The translations under genes were made by a program, and so were the position numbers. The notes under the pieces are model-generated. The model saw nothing but the letters and a program-made list of their open reading frames with translations. It had not been told where the DNA came from and made no database searches. Of a DNA stretch of 64,000 bases, positions 54,213 through 64,000 are shown piece by piece. The DNA is from Kitasatospora paranensis (GTDB lineage: Bacteria > Actinomycetota > Actinomycetes > Streptomycetales > Streptomycetaceae): the NCBI RefSeq assembly GCF_039544005.1, contig NZ_BAABKV010000001.1:1116001-1180000 (forward strand), read 5' to 3'. How positions within the stretch are numbered: position 1 is the stretch's first letter; every line of letters starts with the position of its first letter.

Positions 54213-54698
54213 GTGGGAAAGCTGACCGTACGTGCGCTGCGCGCCGTGCTCGTGGTGGTGCTCGCCGGCACCGTGTTCGTACAGGCGGGCATGGTGTGGG
54301 CGTTGGCCACCAAACCGGTGGACGGGTCGCTCCCGCTCACCCCGTTGCGCGTGATCACGATCCTGGGGATGGTGTCCGTCCAGGTCGCCGTGGTCTGCGT
54401 CTGGCGACTGCTGGCGATGGTGCGGCGCGGGACCGTGTTCTCCCACGCCGCCTTCCGTTACGTGGACGGCGTGATCGGTGCGATCGTGGCGGCCTCCCTG
54501 GTCTGGTTCTCGGTCACGGCCGTCAATGCTCCGGGCCAGCGGGAGGACCCGGGCGTCACCGTGATCATGGCCGGGATCGGCCTGGCCATCCTGGGGGTCG
54601 CGCTCCTCGTGCTCGTGATGCGGACGCTGCTCGTGCAGGCCGTCGCACGCGACGTCGAAGCGGCGCAGCTGCGGGCCGAGTTGGACGAGGTGATCTGA
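54213..54698 (+). CDS. DUF2975 membrane protein
   Basis: A 161-residue protein with four membrane spans (AVLVVVLAGTVFVQAGMVW, ITILGMVSVQVAVVCVW, VDGVIGAIVAASLVWF, IMAGIGLAILGVALLVLVM). GTG 54213 follows GGAGGG. RRGTVFSHAAFRYVDGV is the cytoplasmic loop typical of DUF2975. The family is almost always paired with a small Xre regulator, as here; the stop and next start overlap (TGATG). It may sense an envelope signal and pass it to the repressor. Confidence 0.9.
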   Translation: MGKLTVRALRAVLVVVLAGTVFVQAGMVWALATKPVDGSLPLTPLRVITILGMVSVQVAVVCVWRLLAMVRRGTVFSHAAFRYVDGVIGAIVAASLVWFSVTAVNAPGQREDPGVTVIMAGIGLAILGVALLVLVMRTLLVQAVARDVEAAQLRAELDEVI

Positions 54699-54919
54699 TG
54701 CCGATCACCGTGGACATCGACGTGATGCTGGCGAGGCGCAAGATGTCCGTCGGCGAGCTCGCGGACCGGGTGGGGATCACCCCGGCCAACCTGGCGGTGC
54801 TCAAGAACGGCCGTGCCAAGGCGGTGCGCTTCGCGACCCTCGCCGCGCTCTGCGAGGTGCTCAAGTGCCAGCCGGGCGACCTGCTGCGCTGGGAAGCCGA
54901 CGACGCCGCGAGCGGATGA
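54698..54919 (+). CDS. Small Xre/HTH_26 repressor
   Basis: A 73-residue single-domain regulator of the YozG type: MLARRKMSVGELADRVGITPANLAVLKNG (helix-turn-helix, centred near residue 25) and LCEVLKCQPGDLLRWE. It has no effector domain, so activity probably depends on the DUF2975 partner. Predicted to bind the tandem palindromes at 54164-54201. Confidence 0.92.
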   Translation: MPITVDIDVMLARRKMSVGELADRVGITPANLAVLKNGRAKAVRFATLAALCEVLKCQPGDLLRWEADDAASG

Positions 54920-54973
54920 CGCGCCCCGGGCGGGCGCGGGCCCGGGCGCGCCCGGCGCCGGGCCGGCCGGCGG

Positions 54974-57444
54974 TCAGCCGGCCCGGTAGGGCAGCTCGAT
55001 CTCGGCCCACACCACCTTGCCCTCGCGGGTGTTGCGCGAGCCCCAGCGGTGCGCGAGCTCGCTGACCAGGTGCATGCCGCGGCCGCCCTCGTCCTCCTCG
55101 GCGGACGGGCGCAGCCGCGGCGGCTGGCCGCCCGCGTCGGCGACTTCCACCGTCAGCATCCGGTCGTCCCGGAACAGCCGCAGCCGGCGCGGCGCGTCCG
55201 CGTGCAGCAGGGCGTTGGTGACCAGCTCGCTGACCATCAGCTCGGCGAAGTCGCCGTGCACCGTCAGGCCCCAGTTCTGCAGGGTGGCCCGGGTGAAACG
55301 GCGGGCCTGCGAGGGCAGCGGGCCGTCGGCGGGCAGGTGCAGCGTCGCCATCCGTTCGGCGGGCACCGGCAGGGCCCGGGCCAGGATCATCGCGATGTCG
55401 TCGTCGGTGCCCTCGGCCACCAGGGTGCCGAGGACGGCGTCGGCGCTCTCCTCCAGAGTCCGCGAGCGGGCCGCGAGCGTGCGGCAGAGCAGTTCGATGC
55501 CCTCGTCGAGGTCGTGTCCGCGGCGCTCGATCAGGCCGTCCGTGTAGAGGGCGACGGTGGCGCCCATCGGCAGCGTGAACTCGACGCTCTCGAAGGCCGC
55601 GCCGCCGATCCCGAGCGGCAGCCCGGGCGGGAGCTCGACCACGGTGGCCGAACCGTCCGCGGCAATCCGCACCGGCGGCAGGTGCCCGGCCGAGGAGACC
55701 GTGCAGGTGCGCTCCACGGGGTCGTAGACCAGGCAGACGCACGTCGCGAACTGTCCCTCGCCGATCGCGCCGGCGGTCTCGTCGAGACGGGTCAGCACCT
55801 GCTCCGGCGCCAGGTCCAGGGTGGCCAGGGTGCGCGCCACCGTGCGCAGCTGACCCATGGTGGCGGCGGCCCGGATGCCGTGCCCCATCACGTCGCCCAC
55901 CACCAGCGCGACCCGCCCGCAGGAGAGCGGCACCACGTCGAACCAGTCGCCGCCGACCTCGGATACCAGGCTGCTCGGCAGGTACCGGTGGGCGATCTCC
56001 AGGCCCAGCGTGCGGTGGATCTCCTGCGGCAGCAGGCTGCGCTGCAGGGTGAGGGCGGTCTCCCGCTCGCGCCGGTACAGCCGGGCGTTGTCGATGGCGA
56101 GCGCCGCGCGGGCGACCAGCTCCTCGGCGAGCGCGACGTCGGCGGCGGTGTACGGCTCCGGGTTGCGGGTGCGGACGAACTCGGCGCCGCCGAGCACCAT
56201 GCCGCGGGCCAGCACCGGCACCATCAGGTACGAGTGGACGCCGGCCGCGACGCCGGGGGCGACCCGCTCGGAGTCCGGTACCAGGCCCCGCAGCACGTCC
56301 TCGTCGACCCGGGCGCGCAGCAGCGGCCGGCCGCTGCGCAGGCACTGCGTGTACACCCGGTTGGCCTCGTACTCGCTGGTGACGCCGACCGCGTCGGCCG
56401 CCCGGGTGAGCCCGGACTCGTACGCCTCGCCGACCGCGACGGCCCGGACCTGGACGGACTTGTCGGGCTGGAGGGCCGCGGGCTCCTCGCCGCGCAGCAC
56501 CGGCTCCAGCAGGTCCACGGTGGCGAAGTCGGCGAAGCGCGGGATGACCGCCTCGATCAGCTCCTCCGCGGTGCGCTGCAGGTCGAGGGTGGTGCCGATC
56601 CGGGCGGTGGCCTCGGCGAGCAGCGCCAGGCGCTCCTGGGCGCGGGCGGCCCGCGCCTCGGCCTGGAACCGCTCGGTGACGTCGATCAGCGAGGAGCTGA
56701 CACCGAGCACCCGGCCGGTGGAGTCCTCCAGCCGGAAGTAGGACGCGGACCAGGCCCGGTCGCGTCCCGGATCCCCGGCGTGCGGCCGTGCGAGCGGGCG
56801 TCGACGACGGGGCGGCCGGTGTTGAGCACCTGGCGCATCACCGCCTCGATCTCGGCGCTGTTGATGCCCGGCAGCACCGCCGCGACCCGCCGGCCGATGT
56901 GGTCCTCGACCGGCACCCCGTTGATCTTCGCGAGGGCGTTGTTCAGCCGGACGTAGCGCAGGTCGGTGTCGTAGACCGCCATGCCGATCGGGGACTGGGT
57001 GAACAGGCCGTCCAGCACCGCGAGGTCCGCCTCCACCTGGCGCAGCGCCCGGACGTCCGAGGCGGTGGCGAGCAGCAACGGGCTGCCGTCCGGCCCGGCG
57101 ATCGGATAGGTGTGGAACTCCAGCTCGATGTCGGACCCGTCCCGGTGCCTGATCGGGTGCACCCCCGACCAGCCGGGACCGGCCATGATCTGCCGGAACA
57201 GCTCCTGCACCCGTTCGCGCCGGACCTCCGGCACCAGCAGTTGCGCGGCGTAAGCACCCACGGCCAGCTCGGCCGGGTAGCCGGAGAGCGCCTCCGCCTC
57301 CTCGCTCCAGTGCAGGATGCGGCCGTCGGCCTGGACGAGGGCGGTCGCCAGCGGCACCAGCCGGTGGCCACCCAGGCGCGCCGGATCGGCGCCCGCCTCG
57401 CCGCGGCCGGCGCCGTCGGCGGCCGTCCACTCGAATCCGTGCAT
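54974..57444 (-). CDS. PAS-PAS-GAF-SpoIIE-HATPase signalling phosphatase (frame broken once)
   Basis: About 823 residues after one G is added near 56770 (RTPGI to GDPGRDRAWSASYFRLED). ATG 57444. Order: PAS (ALVQADGRILHWSEEAEAL), PAS (GLFTQSPIGMAVYDTDLRY), GAF (AEATARIGTTLDLQRTAEEL), SpoIIE PP2C (SEVGGDWFDVVPLS, VVGDVMGHGIRAAATM, TDGLIERRG, GTDDDIAMI) and an anti-sigma-type HATPase (FAELMVSELVTNALLHAD, then GGRGMHLVSELAHRWG). This phosphatase-plus-kinase design is a streptomycete hallmark of partner-switching sigma control. No sigma or anti-sigma-antagonist gene is adjacent. Confidence 0.92.
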
Positions 57445-57577
57445 GATCAGGAATCCACCTGCCCGGTACCTTCCCGGTAGAAGTCCGGACAACCCGGCTC
57501 CCACCAGACTGCCGAAAGCCCGACCGGTCGGCGACTGCGCGCCGGGCGCCGGAACGGGCGGGGTCTGTCCGCGGGGC

Positions 57578-58207
57578 TCAGCACGAGGGCCGTCCGCCGG
57601 CGAGCGCGGTCTCCAGCAGGCCGGCCCACTGCCGGACGATGCCGGCCCGGCGCGGGCCGTCGTCGGTCAGCAGGTTCGCCAGGCCCAGGCCGCGGGCCAT
57701 GTCCATGGTGGCCTGCACCGTCTCGCGCACCCCGGGCACCGACTCGTCCGCGCCCAGGAACTCCACCGCGGCCCGGTGCGACTCGCGCCCGACGTGGTTC
57801 TCCAGGGCGACGATCCGTTCGCGCAGCGCCTCCTCGGTGGCGGCGGCCACCCACAGGTGCAGCCCGGCCCGGAACAGCGGGCCGGTGTACAGCCGGACGA
57901 TCATGGAGACCACGGCCTCCGTCCTGCCCGACCCGGCCGGCGGCAGCTGCTCCGCGCTGGCCCGCACCGCCGCCAGCCGCTCGTCCGCCACGTACTCGAC
58001 GGCCGCCGTGAAGAGGTCCTCCCGGGTCGGGAAGTGGTGCTGCGCCGCGCCGCGGGTCACCCCGGCGCGTTCGGCCACCACGGCGACCGTGGAGCCGTTC
58101 CAGCCCACCTCGGCCAGACACTCCACCGCCGCCTCCAGCAGGCGTCGGCGGGTGGCGCGGCTACGGTCCTGCTGCGGGGCGCGCAAGGCGGCGGCATGGG
58201 CGGTCAT
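57578..58207 (-). CDS. TetR-family regulator of the acyl-CoA operon
   Basis: A 209-residue regulator, ATG 58207. HTH: VAVVAERAGVTRGAAQHHFPTRED. It lies last in a same-strand series of carboxylase, dehydrogenase and ligase genes, 44 bp after the ligase stop, so it is probably co-transcribed. TetR proteins in such clusters usually bind an acyl-CoA of the pathway. Confidence 0.9.
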   Translation of the reverse strand: MTAHAAALRAPQQDRSRATRRRLLEAAVECLAEVGWNGSTVAVVAERAGVTRGAAQHHFPTREDLFTAAVEYVADERLAAVRASAEQLPPAGSGRTEAVVSMIVRLYTGPLFRAGLHLWVAAATEEALRERIVALENHVGRESHRAAVEFLGADESVPGVRETVQATMDMARGLGLANLLTDDGPRRAGIVRQWAGLLETALAGGRPSC

Positions 58208-58251
58208 GGCTGCTCTCGGGTCGCGGACGTCGGAGGCTGGGGCCGATCCTC

Positions 58252-59853
58252 TCAGATCGGCTCGGCGGAGGCGGTCCGCGGGCGGCCGCGCAGCTCCCGG
58301 CGGAGGATCTTGCCGCTCGCGGACTTCGGTACGGCGTCCAGGAACTCGACCGCCCGCACCTTCTTGTACGGGGCCACCTGGGCCGCCACGTACTCCTCCA
58401 CCTGTGCTCCCGTCAGCGCGCTGCCCGGGGTCCGCACCACGTACGCCTTGGGCCGCTCGGTGCCGTCCTCGCCGGTGACGCCGACCACTGCGGCGTCGGC
58501 GATCTCGGGATGGGTGAGCAGCAGGGCCTCCAACTCCGCGGGCGCGACCTGGTACCCCTTGTACTTGATCAGCTCCTTGACCCGGTCGACGACGAAGAGG
58601 TAGCCGCGCTCGTCGACGTAGCCGACGTCGCCGGTGTGCAGCCAGCCGTCGTCGTCGATCATCGCGTCGGTCTCCGACTGGCGGCCGAAGTACCCCTTCA
58701 TCACCTGCGGCCCGCGGAAGAGCAGTTCGCCGCTCTCCCCGGCCGGCAGGTCGGACGCCGGGTCGTCCAGCGCCACCACCCGCAGCTCCGTCGAGGGGAC
58801 CATCCGGCCGACCGTGCCGGGCGGCGGGTTCGGGTCGTCCAGCGACACCACGTGGGTGACCGGCGACAGCTCGGTCATGCCGTAGCCCTGAAGGATCCGG
58901 GGCAGGCCGAGCCGGCGGGCGGCGGCCGCCGCGAGGTCGGCGTCCAGCGGGGCGGCGGCGCTCAGCACGTAGCGGACGGAGGACAGGTCGTACTGGTCCA
59001 CCAGCGGGTGCTTGGCCAGCGCGAGGACGATCGGCGGGGCCACGAAGACACCCTCGATCCGCTGCTCCTGGATGGTCCGCAGGAACTGCTCCAGGTCGAA
59101 GCGCGGCAGCACGACCACGGTGGAGCCGCTGCGCAGCGGCTGGTTGAGCAGCGCCGTCATCCCGTAGATGTGGAAGAAGGGCAGCACCGCGAGGATCCGC
59201 TCGCCCGGCTCGGTGGCGTGCACCGCGTCGGTCTGGGCCAGGTTCGAGGCGAGCGAGCGGTGGGTCAGCATCACGCCCTTGGGCAGGCCGGTGGTGCCGC
59301 TGGAGTAGGGCAGCACCGCGAGGTCGCGGGCCGGGTCGATCATCGGCGCCGGGTCCTCGGCGCCGGCCGCCGCCAGGTCGGCCAGCGACCGGTGCCCGGG
59401 CGCCCGGTCGCAGACCACGATCTCGGCTATCGGGTGCCCCTCGGCGGCGAGTTCGGCCGCGGCCGCGGCTGCCGTCGGCAGGAAGGCGGCGATGGTGACG
59501 ATCCAGCGGGCACGGCTGTCGCGGAGCTGGCCGGCCAGCTCGCCGGGGGTGGCGAGCGAGGAGACGGTGGTGACGACAGCACCGGCCCGGGAGGCCGCGT
59601 ACAGCGCGACCGGGTAGGCGATCGAGTTGGGACTGTACAGCGCGACCACGTCGCCCGGGCGAACGCCGGCCGCGGCGAGTCCGGCGGCGGTGCGGCGAGT
59701 GGCCTCGGCCAGCTCGGCGTAGGTCAGCGCGGTGCCGGTGACGCCGTCGACCAGGGCCGGCAGGTGGGCCCGGCCGTTCAGGTCCCCGAGCACGGCCTCG
59801 TGGATCGGCAGGTCGAGGGGCTCGATGTCGGGGTGGTCGCTGCGGAACACCAT
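58252..59853 (-). CDS. Acyl-CoA ligase (4-coumarate/fatty acyl-CoA ligase type)
   Basis: A 533-residue adenylate-forming enzyme. ATG 59853 follows GGAGG. Motifs: LPYSSGTTGLPKGVMLTHR (P-loop), GYGMTELSPVTH, GWLHTGDVGYVDERGYLFVVDR, and PKSASGKILRRELRG with the catalytic lysine. Length and all motifs are normal. It should activate a carboxylic acid to its CoA ester for the dehydrogenase and carboxylase encoded upstream. Confidence 0.93.
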   Translation of the reverse strand: MVFRSDHPDIEPLDLPIHEAVLGDLNGRAHLPALVDGVTGTALTYAELAEATRRTAAGLAAAGVRPGDVVALYSPNSIAYPVALYAASRAGAVVTTVSSLATPGELAGQLRDSRARWIVTIAAFLPTAAAAAAELAAEGHPIAEIVVCDRAPGHRSLADLAAAGAEDPAPMIDPARDLAVLPYSSGTTGLPKGVMLTHRSLASNLAQTDAVHATEPGERILAVLPFFHIYGMTALLNQPLRSGSTVVVLPRFDLEQFLRTIQEQRIEGVFVAPPIVLALAKHPLVDQYDLSSVRYVLSAAAPLDADLAAAAARRLGLPRILQGYGMTELSPVTHVVSLDDPNPPPGTVGRMVPSTELRVVALDDPASDLPAGESGELLFRGPQVMKGYFGRQSETDAMIDDDGWLHTGDVGYVDERGYLFVVDRVKELIKYKGYQVAPAELEALLLTHPEIADAAVVGVTGEDGTERPKAYVVRTPGSALTGAQVEEYVAAQVAPYKKVRAVEFLDAVPKSASGKILRRELRGRPRTASAEPI

Positions 59854-60019
59854 GCATGCCTCCGGCTGGTCCTCGGTGTGGTTCTGCGCTGGTGACAGCC
59901 TGCCGGGTTTCCGGCCCGGGGCCCAGAGGGCGGACACGAGAGATCCGTCCGGCGGGCACCGGTGACACCCCGACGGCCGCCGGACGGCGGGTCGACACCG
60001 GCGGCCGCCGGACGGCGGG

Positions 60020-61200
60020 TCAGTACGAGCGGGGCAGGCCGAGGGTATGCTGCGCGACGTAGTTGAGGATCATCTCCCGGCTGACCGGCGCGACCCGGCC
60101 GACCCGGGTGGCGGTGAGCAGCGCCGCGAGACCGTACTCCTGGGTGAGGCCGTTGCCGCCCAGGGTCTGCACCGCCTGGTCGACGGCGCGGCAGGCGGCC
60201 TCCCCGCCGCGTACTTGGCCATGTTCGCGGCCTCGCCCGCCGCCAGGTCGTCGCCGGCGTCGTACAGGTGGGCCGCCTTCTGCATCATCAGCCGGGCGAG
60301 CTCGACCTCGATGGTGCACTGGGCGAGCGGGTGCGCGATGCCCTGATGGGCGCCGATCGGCACGTCCCAGACCGTGCGGGTACGGGCGTAGTCGACCGCG
60401 GTGGCGAGGGCCCGGCGGGCGACGCCGATCGAGAACGCGGCGGTCATGATCCGCTCCGGGTTGAGGCCCGCGAACAGCTGGAGCAGCCCGGCGTCCTCGT
60501 CACCGACCAGGGCCTCGGCGGGCAGCCGGACGTCGTCCAGGAACACCTGGTACTGCTTCTCGGGCGCGACCAGCTCCATCGGTATGGCCCGGTACTCGAA
60601 GCCCGGGGTGTCGCGCGGGACGACGAACAGGGACGGCCGGAGCTTGCCGGTGCGGGCATCCTCGGTACGGCCGACGAAGAGCACCGCGTCGGCCTGGTCG
60701 ATGCCCGAGATGAACACCTTGCGGCCGCTGAGCAGCCAGTCCTCGCCGTCCCGGCGGGCGACGGTGCCGATCCGGTGGGAGTTGGAGCCGGCATCCGGCT
60801 CGGTGATGCCGAACGCCATCTTGCGGCTGCCGTCGGCGAGGCCGGGCAGCCACTGCCGGCGCTGCTCCTCGGTGCCGAAGCGGGCGATGACGGTGCCGCA
60901 GATCGCGGGCGAGACGACCATCATCAGCAGCGGGCAGCCGCCCGCCCCGAGCTCCTCCAGGACGATCGAGAGCTCGGTGATCCCGGCGCCGCCACCGCCG
61001 TACTCGGCGGGCAGGTTGACGCCGAGGTAGCCCAGCTTCCCGGCCTCGGCCCAGAGTTCGGTGACGGGCTCGCCGGCCCGGGCCTTGTCCTGGAAGTACG
61101 CCTGGCCGTAGCGGGCCGCGAGGTCGGCCACCGCCCGGCGCAGCGCGGTCTGTTCGGGGGTCTCGACGAGCGGGCCTGCGGTGGTGCGCGGTGCGGACAT
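60020..61200 (-). CDS. Acyl-CoA dehydrogenase (frame broken once)
   Basis: About 393 residues after one G is added near 60207 (MAKYAAG to EAACRAVDQAVQTLGGNG). ATG 61200 follows GGAAGGA. Markers: MAFGITEPDAGSN (FAD/substrate region), LSGRKVFISGIDQADAVL, and QTLGGNGLTQEYGL at the C-terminus. LNYVAQHTLGLPRSY is the end. The general base usually found at the C-terminal Glu is probably in the EYGL segment. It introduces an alpha-beta double bond in the acyl-CoA. Confidence 0.93.
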
Positions 61201-61318
61201 GCGATGGTCCTTCCGGGCGGAGGGCGTGAGGGCGGGGATGTGCACGGCCCGGCCACCGGGCCGGGGGCCGGCGGGCGGCCGGACCGGGCGGCGGGATCGT
61301 GCGGGCGGGATCGGCGGA

Positions 61319-63246
61319 TCAGGCGGGCTGGACGACGGCGAGGACGGTGCCGGGCTCGACCTGGCGGCCGGGCTCCACCCGCAGTTCGGTGACGACGCCG
61401 TCGGCGGGGGCGCTCACCTTGTGCTCCATCTTCATCGCCTCCAGCCAGAGCAGCGGCCGGCCGGCGGTGACGGTGTCGCCGACCGCGACGGCGACCCGGA
61501 CGACGGTGCCCGGCATGGGGGCCAGCAGGGCGCCGGGCTCGGTCCGTTCGGCCGGGTCGGGGAAGCGGTCCAGGGCCGTGAGGGCGACCGCGCCGAGCGG
61601 GCCCTCGACGTGGACGGCCGGGCCGTAGGCGGCGACCCGGTAGGCCCGGCGCACCCCGTCGACCTCCAGCTCGACCCCGTCCCACTCGGCGGCGAGCAGC
61701 CGGGTGCCCGGGTGGCCCTCGGCGTCCAGACCGGCCCGGCCGAGCCGGTAGCGGACTTCCAACTCCTCACCGTCGGCGGTGCGGTAGCGCTTGACCTGGG
61801 GCTGGGACGGCAGGTTCCGCCAGCCCGAGGGCAGTGCGGTGCGCCGGGTCGCGGCGTCCGCGAGAGCGGCCGCGAGGGCAGCGGTCGCCCGGTCCTTGCC
61901 GTCCGGGGCGGTGAGGTCGGCGGCGTGCTCGGTCAGGAAGCCGGTGTGCAGCCGGGCCGCCAGGAACGCCGGGTGGCGCAGCGCCCGGACGAGCAGCTCC
62001 CGGTTGGTGGCCGGCCCGTGCAGCCGGGCCCGGTCGAGCGCGTCGGCGAGCCGGCGGGCCGCGGCGGCCCTGGTCGGGGCCCAGGCGATCACCTTGGCGA
62101 GCATCGCGTCGTAGTGCACGGTGACGGTCGACCCGGCGGTGACGCCGGAGTCCAGGCGCAGCCCGTGCGGCCCGGGCGCGGTGGTGAACTCCACGGCCGG
62201 GGTCGCGAGTTCGACGCGATGCAGGCGTCCGGTCTGCGGCTGCCAGTCGCGGGCCGGATCCTCCGCGTAGAGCCGGGCCTCGATCGCGTGGCCGGTGGTC
62301 GCCGGCGGCTCCCCGGCAGCCGATCGCCCTCGGCGACGGCGATCTGGAGGGCGACCAGGTCGAGCCCGGTGACGCACTCGGTGACCGGGTGCTCCACCTG
62401 GAGGCGGGTGTTCATCTCCAGGAAGGCCAGCCGGCCGTCCGGGGCGAGCAGGAACTCGGCGGTGCCCGCGCCGATGTAGCCGATCGCGCGGGCCGCGTCG
62501 ACGGCGGCGCAGTGCAGCGACTCCCGGAGCTCCGGTTCGAGGCCGGGCGCGGGGGCCTCCTCGACCACCTTCTGGTGGCGGCGCTGGAGGGAGCAGTCCC
62601 GGTCGCCGACCGCCCAGACGGTGCCGTGCGCGTCCGCCATCAGCTGGACTTCGACGTGCCGCCCGGTCGGCAGGTACGGCTCGCAGAAGACCTCGTCGGA
62701 GCCGAAGGCGGCGAGCGCCTCGGCGCGGGCGGCGGCCAGCGCCTCGGGCAGCTCGGCCAGGTCGCGAACGACCCGCATGCCGCGCCCGCCGCCGCCCGCC
62801 GCGGCCTTGACCAGGAGCGGCAGGTCGCTCGCGGCGGGCGTGTCGCCGACGGTGAGCACCGGCACCCCGGCCGCGGCCATCAGCCGCTTGGCGCCGGTCT
62901 TGGAGCCCATCGCGGCGATGGCGGCGGGCGGCGGGCCGATCCAGGTCAGCCCGGCGTCCAGCACGGCCTGAGCGAACTCCGCGTTCTCGGACAGGAAGCC
63001 GTACCCCGGGTGGACCGCGTCGGCCCCCGCGGCGAGGGCGGCGGCGATCACCAGGTCGCCGCGCAGGTAGGTGTCGGCCGGGGCCGCACCGGGCAACCGG
63101 ACGGCCGCGTCGGCGTCCCGGACGTGCGGGGCGTCGGTGTCCGGGTCGGAGTGGACGGCCACGGTGGCGATACCGAGCTCCCGGCAGGTCCGGAAGACCC
63201 GGCGGGCGATCTCGCCGCGGTTGGCGACCAGCAGTGAGGTGATCAT
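61319..63246 (-). CDS. Acyl-CoA carboxylase alpha subunit: biotin carboxylase and biotin carrier (frame broken once)
   Basis: About 642 residues after one G is added near 62313 (DRLPG to [19 protein letters not shown]). ATG 63246 after AAGGA. Biotin carboxylase: [44 protein letters not shown] (ATP loop), [14 protein letters not shown]. The C-terminal carrier ends with [13 protein letters not shown], biotin on its lysine. This fused layout is that of the methylcrotonyl/geranyl-CoA and propionyl-CoA carboxylase alpha subunits. Confidence 0.93.
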
Positions 63247-63260
63247 CTCGTCCTTTGCCC

Positions 63261-64000
63261 TTACATCCGGAAGACGCCGTAGCCGCGCGCGCCCTCGACC
63301 GGGCCGCTGTGGACGGCGGAGAGGCACATGCCGAGCACCGTGCGGGTGTCGCGCGGGTCGATCACCCCGTCGTCGTACAGCCGGCCGGAGAGGAAGGCGG
63401 GCAGCGACTCGGCCTCGATCTGCTGCTCGACCATGGCCCGGATCGCCGCGTCGGCGTCCTCGTCGTACGGGGTGCCCTTGGCTGCGGCGGACTGCCGGGC
63501 GACGATCGAGAGCACCCCGGCGAGCTGCTGCGGGCCCATCACCGCGGACTTGGCGCTCGGCCAGGCGAACAGGAAGCGCGGCTCGTACGCGCGGCCGCAC
63601 ATGCCGTAGTGCCCGGCGCCGTAGGAGGCGCCCATCAGCACGGAGAGGTGCGGCACCCGGGAGTTGGAGACCGCATTGATCATCATCGCGCCGTGCTTGA
63701 TGATGCCGCCCTGCTCGTAGCTCTCGCCGACCATGTAGCCGGTGGTGTTGTGCAGGAAGACCAGCGGGATGTCCCGCTGATTGGCGAGCTGGATGAACTG
63801 TGCGGCCTTCTGCGACTCGGCGCTGAACAGCACGCCCTGCGCGTTGGCCAGGATGCCCACCGGGTAGCCGTGCAGGGTCGCCCAGCCGGTGGCCAGGCTG
63901 GGCCCGTACAGCGGCTTGAACTCGTCGAAGTCCGAGCCGTCGACGAGCCGGGCGATCACCTCGCGCGGGTCGAACGGCACCCGCAGGTCGCCGGGGACGA
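63261..64000 (-). CDS. Acyl-CoA carboxylase beta subunit (carboxyltransferase), C-terminal part only
   Basis: The C-terminal 240 or so residues of a carboxyltransferase. The reading frame stays open to the window edge (VPGDLR precedes [15 protein letters not shown]), so the start lies outside. Markers: [40 protein letters not shown] (given as region near 63760), [20 protein letters not shown], and [18 protein letters not shown]. The YGMCGRAY pattern is typical of methylcrotonyl-CoA-carboxylase-like subunits. The alpha subunit follows 14 bp downstream. Confidence 0.92.
   Translation of the reverse strand, partial: VPGDLRVPFDPREVIARLVDGSDFDEFKPLYGPSLATGWATLHGYPVGILANAQGVLFSAESQKAAQFIQLANQRDIPLVFLHNTTGYMVGESYEQGGIIKHGAMMINAVSNSRVPHLSVLMGASYGAGHYGMCGRAYEPRFLFAWPSAKSAVMGPQQLAGVLSIVARQSAAAKGTPYDEDADAAIRAMVEQQIEAESLPAFLSGRLYDDGVIDPRDTRTVLGMCLSAVHSGPVEGARGYGVFRM

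Noticed and set aside
1..64000. CRISPR arrays, tRNA or rRNA genes, insertion sequences, phage or conjugation genes
   Set aside because: No regularly spaced repeats, cloverleaf sequences, transposase or integrase motifs were recognised; I could not run a covariance search, so a lone tRNA cannot be strictly excluded.

Overview
The window is high-G+C actinomycete DNA, most likely from the Streptomycetaceae. Nearly every codon ends in G or C. GTG and TTG starts are common, ATGA/GTGA stop-start overlaps are frequent, and the gene set is typical of streptomycetes: SpoIIE-type PP2C phosphatases with PAS/GAF/ATPase modules, ROK, IclR and TetR regulators, a stand-alone SepF paralogue, molbindin, EcsC, DUF2975/Xre and DUF4184. 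I see no rRNA, tRNA, CRISPR array, transposase or phage genes.

Layout. 1-5.8 kb: a glycerophosphodiesterase, a small lipoprotein, an arginase-fold enzyme, a flavodoxin-like protein, a glutathione peroxidase, a secreted HNH nuclease and a decayed PucR-type regulator. 5.9-9.5 kb: an adenylation domain fused to a membrane domain, converging on a peptide-ligase-like ATP-grasp enzyme. 9.6-17.4 kb: housekeeping and conserved hypothetical genes (acetyltransferases, DUF1232, a channel-like protein, an oxidoreductase, an O-methyltransferase, DedA). 17.5-24.6 kb: a divergent IclR regulator and a six-gene organosulfur operon (DszB-like desulfinase, SsuA, SsuC, SsuB, a signal-less SsuA-like protein, SsuD-like monooxygenase), preceded by a 12-residue leader peptide with three cysteines. 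24.6-26.8 kb: a lower-G+C block carrying an EcsC protein, bounded by a direct repeat derived from a methyltransferase gene. 26.4-43.3 kb: mixed metabolic, transport and regulatory genes, including regulator/transporter pairs with visible palindromic operators. 43.4-49.2 kb: VIT family, SpoIIE phosphatase, a leucine-rich-repeat protein next to a beta-helix-like membrane protein, and a methyltransferase. 49.3-54.0 kb: GlpD, TetR, an alkyl-DHAP-synthase-like flavoenzyme and a lipid kinase. 54.1-57.4 kb: DUF2975/Xre pair and a PAS-GAF-SpoIIE-ATPase protein. 57.6-64 kb: TetR, acyl-CoA ligase, acyl-CoA dehydrogenase and both subunits of a biotin-dependent acyl-CoA carboxylase, the last cut by the window edge.

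Two themes stand out. First, the sulfur operon has an internally consistent regulatory story: a cysteine-rich leader peptide and inverted repeats between it and the IclR gene. Second, a 33-bp element at 920-952 upstream of the glycerophosphodiesterase is 29/33 identical to the one between the TetR and flavoenzyme genes at 51438-51470. This predicts one regulon for glycerolipid turnover whose members lie 50 kb apart.

Caveat for all readers: 22 otherwise intact genes are broken by frameshifts at 24 sites. In every one the reading frame is restored by adding bases (mostly one G or C in a short run), never by removing them. I read these as sequence errors and annotate the genes as single coding regions spanning the break. 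The PucR-like gene is different (nonsense codon plus internal loss) and is called a pseudogene.
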